Shown here: one piece after another, positions 56,146-64,000 of the stretch
Layout: every line of letters begins with the position of its first letter
Position numbering within the stretch: position 1 is the stretch's first letter
Source: Cyathus striatus
Lineage: Eukaryota; Basidiomycota; Agaricomycetes; Agaricales; Nidulariaceae
Assembly (NCBI GenBank): GCA_025738555.1
Contig: JAOVFP010000008.1
Coordinates: forward strand, 62,001 to 126,000
Length of the DNA stretch: 64,000 bases
Direction of reading: 5' to 3'
Translations under genes and position numbers: made by a program
Notes under the pieces: model-generated
Databases searched by the model: none
Told to the model about the DNA's origin: nothing
Seen by the model: only the letters and a program-made list of their open reading frames with translations

Positions 56146-57359
56146 CTAAACTTTATCAGCAAGGAACTCTCCTAACGCCTGATTCAACTCATCCAGTTTC
56201 TCAAACATCACTCAGTGACTTGAATCAATTTCCTTCACAGTTAAATCATCACAGAATCTCCCAAGTGCTGCCTTGTTTGTTGAAGGTAAACAGATATAAT
56301 CTTTCAATATTGCAGTGGATAGGGTGGGCATGTTGAACTTGTGGTTCTCTTTGGGAACAGCTGAGAACATAAAGCGAGAATACAATAAGAGAAGTAGAGA
56401 CTGAGTATCATGATATCTCACTTTCATCATCTTTGTTATCCAAAGCTCTCACTTGAGCAGTGTAGTAGTTAAGTGGTCCTTGGAGGCCACCATGCATCAA
56501 ACAAGCTTGATGCTTATGTTTATCCTATAGTTTGAAATACCGGATGATGATGATTCAGATATTCCTACAGAGAGCTCAACTTACCTCTTCCGTCCAGTAG
56601 GATGGCAAATTAGCCTGTCTGTTACTTTCAATCCAAGGGCATATCTTTCCTCTAGGAGCCATGTCTGTTTTCCACAAAGTAGGATCTGCTGGGAAAAACA
56701 AGTTGTAGAAAGAGTCCAGCTATCGAGTTGTTAATGATTGATATGCGTCATGGCTGATGGTAATTACAGAAATAACTTACATTCTTTTCAATTAAACTGG
56801 CAGCGTCAGTAGCAGCAAAGAAGTCCCAATATCCATAGATATCGTAACTGAGGGTTTTATTATAATGTTGAATTTCCTTTTCCCAGTCCCACTGTGGATT
56901 ATGCTGGAAGCATCTGATGGAAATGAATACACTGGCCAACACACAATCTGCATGATAGTTAACCAAGTGTGTACCAATGATAACTCCCCTTGAACATATT
57001 CAGCATAATCACTCATAATGACGTAAAAAAATGCCACACCAGTTGTGAGAGATGGATACAGCTTTCTGCACTCCTTCCCTGTCCAGAATATCAACAATAT
57101 CTTGAGCCATAGGCTTGGCTCTGTACGTGTCGGCATCAGTAGGCTTATCAGTCCCACTATATCCAAGCATATCAGGCACAATGACACCATAGTCATGTTT
57201 AGTGAGGTAACTGTATTGAGATGACCAATCATGTGCAGTTGAAGGAAATCCCATCAAGAGGAGAACAGTTGGCCTTCCCTTGTTGGGGTTGGGAGTATGG
57301 TAATAGCCATATGTATACCCATGTTGAGTGACAACTTTGTTGTAAGATGCAAATTCCAT
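56146..57359 (-). pseudogene. Epoxide-hydrolase-like alpha/beta hydrolase, inactivated
   Basis: Exons read as 57359-57040, 56988-56781, 56719-56585, 56524-56422 and 56360-56146, with introns of about 51-61 nt. The product opens 'MEFASYNKVVTQHGYTYGYY' and keeps the family landmarks: an oxyanion-loop 'MGFPST' (usually HGFP), 'VPDMLGYSGTDKP', the cap-domain tyrosine region 'YDIYGYWDFF' and the C-terminal 'VKEIDSSH' with the catalytic His. The nucleophile motif reads S-H-N-W-G where the family has H-D-W-G, so the catalytic Asp is Asn. The next codon after 'SSH', normally Trp, is TGA (56214-56212), and the frame continues to 'FLADKV' and TAG at 56146. Both changes are C-to-T on the plus strand. 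All introns keep frame. Confidence 0.8.
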
Positions 57360-57364
57360 ATCAG

Positions 57365-58405
57365 TGCAGATGTGAGCTACATTTCGAGGTTGAAGACAGG
57401 TATTAAATACTTCTGCTGGGCTTCATATTTTCAGCACAATGTCCAAACTTGGGTGGTGAGACCGAAATAAAATGGTCTCTCTTATGCTTACCTCTGTGTA
57501 CTTCATGCTGATCACCTGTTTGTGTCAATAAGTGTGTAATTGATAGAAATACTAGGAGTGATGATATATAGATTCAGGATATGTGTATAGTTTCTGATTT
57601 TGGTGGATAGGTTGATAATTGGGGATTGAGGAATATTAATATATACCACACAGGTGACAGATGATATGTATCACACAGGTATATAAATAGCAGTTGATAT
57701 TTGGGGATTTCTGAATATTAATATATATGACATGGGTGATATATAATATGTGTGGATGACAGTAGGGTTATAATTCATAAATAATAATTTTTTTGATAGG
57801 CACTGTAGTAATGTATAGTGGATATAATAATGTTCTCAGTGTGCTCCTGTACCTGTAGCAGAGCACAGGTGTAAAGCTTGTCTATATATAATGAGACAAG
57901 GCATGTGAGTTTGGATATAAAAGTAGCATGGGACAGCCGCTTTCGATTGTGGGAATTACTGTGTTGAGAGGGGTACCCAGTATTTAGAAAAACACGGCAT
58001 TTGACACAATAAATTGCCATATTTAGAAATTTTTGTCTTTGGATGATTGGTACTGTTTTTTTCGAAAGGTGATGTGATGGTGATGAGGGGACCTTCCATG
58101 TTTGGACTGGGAATTGATGGGCGTCAATAGCCTCTGCCAGAAATGGATGGATACAAATGATGTAAAATAAAGAAAGTAGATGACTAAGCTTCTTCAAAAG
58201 GTCGCGCTGCATGATGAGGCGCATTGCATTACAATCATTACTAAGTGATTTGTAAGTAAATGGGCACACTGTGCCACCACATTGCTGCATTGCTGCACTG
58301 ATGCTGTGCAGCTGCCCTTTCCTTTGCTCCCCCCACTCCCAGCCCCCTTTATTTCGTGCCCCACTATCATACAATATATGTGTTTAGCCACAGTATTACT
58401 TCATT
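57365..58405. other. Interval without recognised gene
   Basis: There is a ~110-base imperfect direct repeat at 57590-57730 ('ttgggga...aatattaatatata' twice). The 199-codon minus frame at 57775-58374 has mixed composition without motifs and is not supported. Confidence 0.35.
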
Positions 58406-58407
58406 CT

Positions 58408-58665
58408 GACTGAATTTTCGCATTTTTTGGCAGCTACAGCACCATTCTATAGTGTTTTTCTTGCATTTCTGCGAGTTTTTGCCTATTTTTTGGGTATATT
58501 TGGACCTCTTCTGGACCTGATTCCACCTCCCCCCCCCCCATCCCACTGTATGTTCTCAGGCACATTACTGCCTCATGTTGACTGAAATTTCGCTTTTTTT
58601 GGCAGCCTCTGCACTATTCTATAGTGTTTTTTCCTTCCATTTCTGCGAGTTTTTGGTGTTTTTTT
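58408..58665. repeat. Direct repeat of ~90 bp, probable Helitron 5' region
   Basis: The block 'tttttggcagc...ttctatagtgtttt...atttctgcgagtttttg' is present at 58415-58490 and 58582-58657. It is followed at 58698-58770 by a minisatellite of 'ttggctc' units. The block lies upstream of the Helitron gene and may be part of its untranslated leader. Confidence 0.7.
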
Positions 58666-59235
58666 TTAACAGGTACTCTGAACCTCTGAACCCTTGGACT
58701 TTTGGCTCTTGGCTCTTGGCTCTTGGCTCTGTGCTCCTGGCTCTAGACTTTGGCTCTCTGGCTCTCTAGCTTTCTGGCTTCTCTGTGTTCTTTGTTTGTG
58801 TATTAAGTAGAGATTGTGTTTTTTGCTGCAGCCATCTCAGGCATTATGGTGGCAGGAGAATTGGCAGACCAAGGTAAAGTGCAGTGAAGTCCTACCTACC
58901 TGACCTCTATTTACAAGTGTTTGCCAGTTGCCATGCAGCTTTATATATATTAGAGTTGGGACCGCTCTCTGTGCACAGTGTGAAGGGAGATTGGTGTGGC
59001 ATTCTTTCAGTTGCCCCCCTTCCTCTTTAGGAAGTAGCTCCATTTTCAACTACCACTGTTTCCACCGATTTCGCTTTTTTCTTCGTGTCATTGGGATAGC
59101 CCAGCTGAACCAAACAACCACTCTATTTTTTCATGAGGTACAGAACAAATTCTGTGGCATTCATGTAAGTTAATTCACTTCTCCAGAAGTGAGCGAGTTG
59201 AATACATGCTAATGTTGTTAATAATTGGTTTAAAG

Positions 59236-62200
59236 GTCAACTCCAATTGATGCTGCAGAGCAGGCTTGCATAAATACATGGCAGACTGAGTGTGATGCAC
59301 ATGCTTTGGACAGCCCAGAAAATAGGTGTGTACCTCTGCCTGCTCCTGATGCTCCTGTCCAGCCTGCTTATCCCCATCTTCCTGCTGATTTGGAAGCAAG
59401 GCATGCAAACCTTCCTCCTCTTCTGCCACCTATTGGAAGGGGAAGGGGAAGGGGAAGGGGCAGAGGTAGAGGTCAGGGGGGAAATCAGAATCCTCCACCT
59501 CCTGTGCAACACAACCCTGCCCCCCAAAATCATCAAAATATACAATGGAATCTTCCAATTGTTGCAGAGGCAACTCACTTACACAATCACCCTCAAGTTA
59601 TTCATTGAGTGAATAACTTGTTCCCACCAGATATTCCTCACATGAATATGCATGCCCCTGCAGCTGTTCCTCAGGTTGCATTTCAGCCACAAAATATTCC
59701 TCACATAAATGCACTGCCTCCTGCACCACCTCCTGCACCTGCCCCTCAGTTTCACTGGAACAATCCTGTTGTTGCAGAAAATATTTATCCACATAATAAT
59801 ATACCTCTGAATGTACACTGGGCTGCAGATATTTGCCCACCCATTAACCCACAGCCCCTTGCACTACCCCCTGCACCTGCCCCCCAGTTTCACTGGAATG
59901 ATCCAGTTGTTGCAGGTGACATTCATCAACACCATAATGTGCTTTTGAATGTACACCGGGCTGCAAATACCTGCCCACCTATGAATCCTCCTCCAGCACC
60001 TATTGTTCCTGTGCAGCATGTTCCCCACATCAATACACCTCCTCCACCACCTGATCACAATGTACAATGGAATCCTCCAACAATTATTGAAGCCACTCCT
60101 CCTCCCAACATTCAGCCTCAAAATATACAATGGACTGAAAGTATTCCTCCACAAATTATCATTCCTCCAGGGGATCATTTAATAATTACTGATCATCCTC
60201 ATGTTGGGCCTCTTCCCGATCCATTGCCTGTAAGTGTTGTTTTAAAAGGTTAAATCTATAATTATATTAATTATTACTTTTTAAAGGCAAGGCAAAATAT
60301 ACAATTGGGTGAACCTGTCATTCCTCCCAATCCATTAAATATTCAATGGAATGCTCCCTTTCCTGCTCCTCCCCCTGTTCGTCCTTTTCATGTCAATCAA
60401 CAATATCCTCCAAACTTTGAACAAAATGCCCCTGCTCCTGCTCCTGTGCAAGTGCCTACATTTTGTATTAATCAGCAAATTACACCTAATATTGTTTGGA
60501 TTCCTCCTGTTGCTGCTCCTCCCATTCCCATGTTTCATTCTGATCCTCCAAATATTGAACAGAATCCTCCTGCTCCAGTTGTCATTCATGCATGGTGGGT
60601 TAATGAACAGATTCATCCAGAAAATGAACAGAATCCTCCTGCTGAAGTTGGCATCCATGCATTTCGGGTTAATGAATACATTCATCCTGAAAATGACCAC
60701 ATTCCTCCTATTCCTGTTGCTCTTCAGCCATTTAGGTTTATTGAGTTTAATCCACCAACAGCACTTGCTCCCCCTCCCCCTCCTGCTCTTGCTCCTCCTG
60801 TACATGTTCCCTTATTTCAAGTCATGCCACAAATCCCTCAAAACATTACACTACCACCTGACAATCCACCTCCTTTATGCTTCATTGAAGAATATCCTGT
60901 GGTAAGTGTGTATATTATTAATTTTAATTATGCTCTAACATATTATTTAGCCTCCCATGCAGGTTGAATGGGATATTCCTGTACTTGCTCAACCACAGTC
61001 AATTCCTGATCCAATACAAGTAGATCAAAATATTATGGTTATAGACATACCAGATATTCCTCCACCTCCTCCCCCTCCTCCACATGTTCCCATTGCTCAC
61101 CATCCATTTAATCATAATTGGCCTAGATTCATTCTTGGTCCATTTACTGATGTCTTCCCTGACTGTGATGCATTGCACTGGAAAGCTGAACATTTGACTG
61201 CATCCACCAGGGAGCATCTTCAATTTGGAAGTTACTGTCTGACTGGAAAGGTTAAACTTCCAGCTTGAGGCCCATCTCCCAGGGAGTTGACAGAGCTGCT
61301 CGCAAGGGATGGAAACAAGAATTTCCAGGACAACATTTGTCAATACAACTGTGCCTTTGCCATGACATCCATGGCAGTTGAGAGAAATGCTTCCATCCAG
61401 GCAGGAGGTCCATATGTTTTCAAAATTGGAGGTCATCTCACACATTTTGCTGGATCACTTCTGCCTCGCCAAGGTCTCCCCAAAAAATATGCTCAGCTGT
61501 ACATTCATGATTCAGCTGAGGCACCTTCAGCTCAGGATTGAATTAATAGCTATCCTGCAAATCATGATCTTAACATGGATGTTAATGTCATGAGAATATT
61601 GAAAGATGTTCTCTATTGTCATCATTCAGGTGCATCAGTCTATCAGAAGGCCTATCAGGAGATACAGAACAATAACCCTGCTTGCAATTTTCACCTTGCT
61701 ATTTGTCACCCTGTAGGAACAGACTGACAGCAATACAATGTTCCAACAGAAAATGAGATTGCAATTCTTCTGCTTGGTAATGGTGATTGGGTGGAGGGAC
61801 CTCATGAGGTGATCATGCATTGCCTTGACAGTCAACTGGAGCAAATCAGTGAGGTGAATGCAATGTATTGGCTATTTCACTATCCAATCCTGTTTCCACA
61901 AGGTCAACTTGGATGGTAGCCTGGCATTCTATATCATGGTGTGGAGGAGGTGGATAATGTAGATCATGTGCCCAACAGGGCACCAGGAGAAGAGGAGGAT
62001 GCACCCACAACAAGGAAGCTCAAGCATGTCTCACAAATTGAGCATTTTCACTACTACATCCATCCATGTATTGGTGAGAATCTTCATCAATTCAAGACAA
62101 AGAAGCTCTTTCAGGAGTATAGTGTGGATACATGGGCATGTACTGAGCAGGGTCAGCTGCATTGAATTGAAGGTCATCAACCAGAGATCCATGCAGAAAC

Positions 62201-64000
62201 CTATCAGGGAATTGTGGATGCAATTGCAGTTAATCCAGATGTGCAAGGGGAGGAACTTGGGAAAAGGGTGATCATTCCATCGAGTTTTGCAGGAAGCACT
62301 CAATTCATGCAGCAGAACTGTCAGGATGCACTGGCTATCAATCACCACTTTAAGTTTCCAGACTACTTCCTCACAGTGACCATGGATCCCCATCACCCAG
62401 ATGTGAAGAGTGCCTTGCCTGAAGGAGTGGAAGCTCATGATCAGCCAGACATTGTGGTACAGGTGTTTCATCAAATACAGCAGCAGATCATCCAAGATAT
62501 CTACCAGGAGGGCATCTTTAGACAATGTGTTGCACATATCCATACCATTGAATACCAGAAGCATGGACTGCTACATATGCATTTAATTGTGTTTGTGGCT
62601 CCTGAGGACAAGTTGCACACTCCTGAGAATATTGACAGCATGATAAGTGCTGAGCTTCCTGATACTGAGACTGAACCTGAGCTGTATGATTTGATTCTGA
62701 GAACCATGATTCACAAACCCTGTGGTCCTGGCAGTGATCAGTCATGCATGGAGGGCAGCAAGTGCTCAAAGGGATTTCCAAAGCCTTATCAGGATGAGAC
62801 CATCATCACAAATGATTCATATTCTGTTCTGAGAAGAAGGGAGATTACCAGATTTCAGCCCATGACCAGGGATGAGACCCCAGTGAATAACTGCTGGGTT
62901 GTGCCATACAATCGATATCTGTCATGGAAGTACTGGTGCCATATTAATATTGAATGCATTGCATCAATCAAGGCCATCAAGTACATTTACAAGTACATTT
63001 TCAAAGGCCATAATTGTGCTATAGTGGAGTTTTCATAGGAACTGAATGAGATGAAGACATTCTTTGATGCTCGGTATGTCTCTCCCTGTGAGGCTCTGTG
63101 GTGACTGTTTGCATTTAAATTGCATGAAGAGGTCCCAAATGTAGTTCAGCTGTCAATTCATCTTCCAAATGAGCAGTCTGTTATATATGATCAGAATGCT
63201 GAAGATGTGTGGGATGCAGTGGAGCATGCATCAACACAAGATACAACTCTTACTGCTTACTTAAAGCCAACATTGAATACCCAGCAGCATGAGAGGCTCT
63301 GTACCAGGACATGCACAATACCTTTGTGTGGAATAAAACTGAGCACACATGGACAGTTTGACAGTGAGGATTTGCCATTGGATGGACATACTTTGTTCAT
63401 CCAAATGCTGGGGAGTGATTCTACCTGTGAACATTGCTGACAGTGGTCAAGGGTGCAGAGTCCTTTGCAGACTTGCAAACAGTTGATGGAGTTGAGCATT
63501 GCACATTCAGAGAGGCATGTCTAGCTTTAGGACTTCTGCAGGATGATGGTGAATGGCAAGAGTGTTTGTGAGATGCTGCTGCTATGAAGACAGGATATTA
63601 GCTGCACAGCCTGTTTGGGACCATTCTTCGAGACTGAGCCTGTGAATTATGTGGGACTCTGGAATGAATTTAAGAACACATCTGTGATGATCTGGGACAC
63701 ATCATTCGAACACACCTTGATCTTGCAGATCCTACAGAGGAACAGATCTATGATTATAGGCTGTATCTGATTGATAAATTTCTAATAAGTTCTGGCAAGT
63801 CTCTGTCAAACTGGGAAGATATGCCACTACCACTACCAACAGAAAACTGGCATGAATGAGAGCAGCGAGCCAACAACAGGAGGGAAGACCAATCAAACAA
63901 TCTATTGATTGCAGTATACACTGCATATGATGTAGTGGAACAGCATACTTTGGGTCATGAGCAACTTGCAACTTTGAATGAGGAACAATGGGCAGCCTTT
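59236..64000 (+). mobile_element. Helitron RepHel gene, 5' part, with proline-rich N-terminus; runs off the window
   Basis: Helitrons move by rolling-circle replication with a Rep (HUH) nickase fused to a helicase. Exons read as 59236-60229, 60287-60901 and 60951 onward, with introns of 57 and 49 nt; an earlier intron ends at 59235. The first ~600 residues are Pro/His-rich with repeated 'IQWN.P' or 'FHWN.P' words and a Gly-Arg run near 59436. The conserved part starts 'CDALHWKAEHL' (61165), then 'GPYVFKIGGHLTHFAGSLL', 'VIIPSSFAGSTQFM', the HUH site 'HGLLHMHLIVF' (near 62575) and the Tyr region 'IKYIYKYIFKGHN' (near 62985). After an indel near 63262 the downstream domain goes on ('GFAIGWTYFVHPNAGE'). 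The helicase is beyond the window. Twelve TGA and three TAG interrupt 61266-63637. It is inactive. Confidence 0.9.
59606..59608 (+). other. In-frame TGA in the Helitron N-terminus
   Basis: The codon splits two frames (59306-59608 and 59609-60253) that are otherwise continuous and of the same Pro-rich composition. It fits the CGA-to-TGA pattern seen in the conserved part downstream. Confidence 0.7.

Noticed and set aside
57775..58374. 199-codon minus-strand frame
   Set aside because: No domain, no splice pattern, and composition like the surrounding non-coding DNA.

Overview
The window looks like repeat-dominated genomic DNA from a filamentous fungus, most likely a basidiomycete of the Agaricomycetes. 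The evidence is indirect. Recognisable genes are split by about 45-60 nt introns with GTRNGT-like donors and YAG acceptors. The transposon and gene families (a GCM-finger MULE transposase, a Spt5-like KOW protein, a Helitron, hAT, an expansin-like secreted protein, an epoxide-hydrolase-like protein) also fit such fungi. No bacterial gene organisation, operon, rRNA or CRISPR is visible. All exon boundaries are hand-read from splice motifs and reading frame; no search was run.

Layout. 1-5.7 kb: G-rich degenerate repeats and minisatellites with almost no CpG. 5.7-16 kb: non-coding DNA with several inverted-repeat elements, including a TA-flanked element at 9174-10256, and arrays of a CGAGTG/CACTCG motif. 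16-19 kb: non-LTR retrotransposon scraps and one small putative gene. 19.06-22.06 kb (minus): a Spt5-like NGN/KOW gene with an internal TGA and a frame break. 22.3-24.4 kb: tandem tRNA-like repeats and a 22-24 nt satellite. 26.6-32.4 kb (minus): the most interesting locus, a ten-exon MULE-type transposase gene with an N-terminal GCM-type zinc finger, a C-terminal USP-like cysteine peptidase, a PHD finger and a further C-terminal region. 32.9-34.7 kb: an inverted-repeat element. 35.7-36.5 kb: another non-LTR scrap. 36.8-38.4 kb: motif arrays. 39.2-41.15 kb: about ten copies of a tRNA-related repeat. 41.16-45.87 kb: large elements with inverted ends filled with TGAGCGTG/CACGCTCA words. 46-47.6 kb: a small TA-flanked MITE, an expansin-like gene with a frame break and a membrane-protein scrap. 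48.6-50.7 kb: a decayed copy of the CACGCTCA element and a hAT relic. 50.7-54.5 kb: a large inverted-repeat structure. 56.1-57.4 kb (minus): an epoxide-hydrolase-like pseudogene. 59.2-64 kb (plus): a Helitron Rep gene with a long proline-rich N-terminus, full of TGA codons and cut by the window end.

Two themes link the window. First, repeat copies at its two ends have lost CpG (CGAGTG became CAAGTG, CACGCTCA became CATGCTCA or CACACTCA, CGA codons became TGA), while related copies in the middle keep CpG. This points to domain-wise cytosine methylation and deamination. Second, several unrelated repeat families share one design: a short word and its reverse complement scattered many times through AT-rich DNA, inside elements with long inverted ends. 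Few loci look intact; even the best genes carry at least one break.
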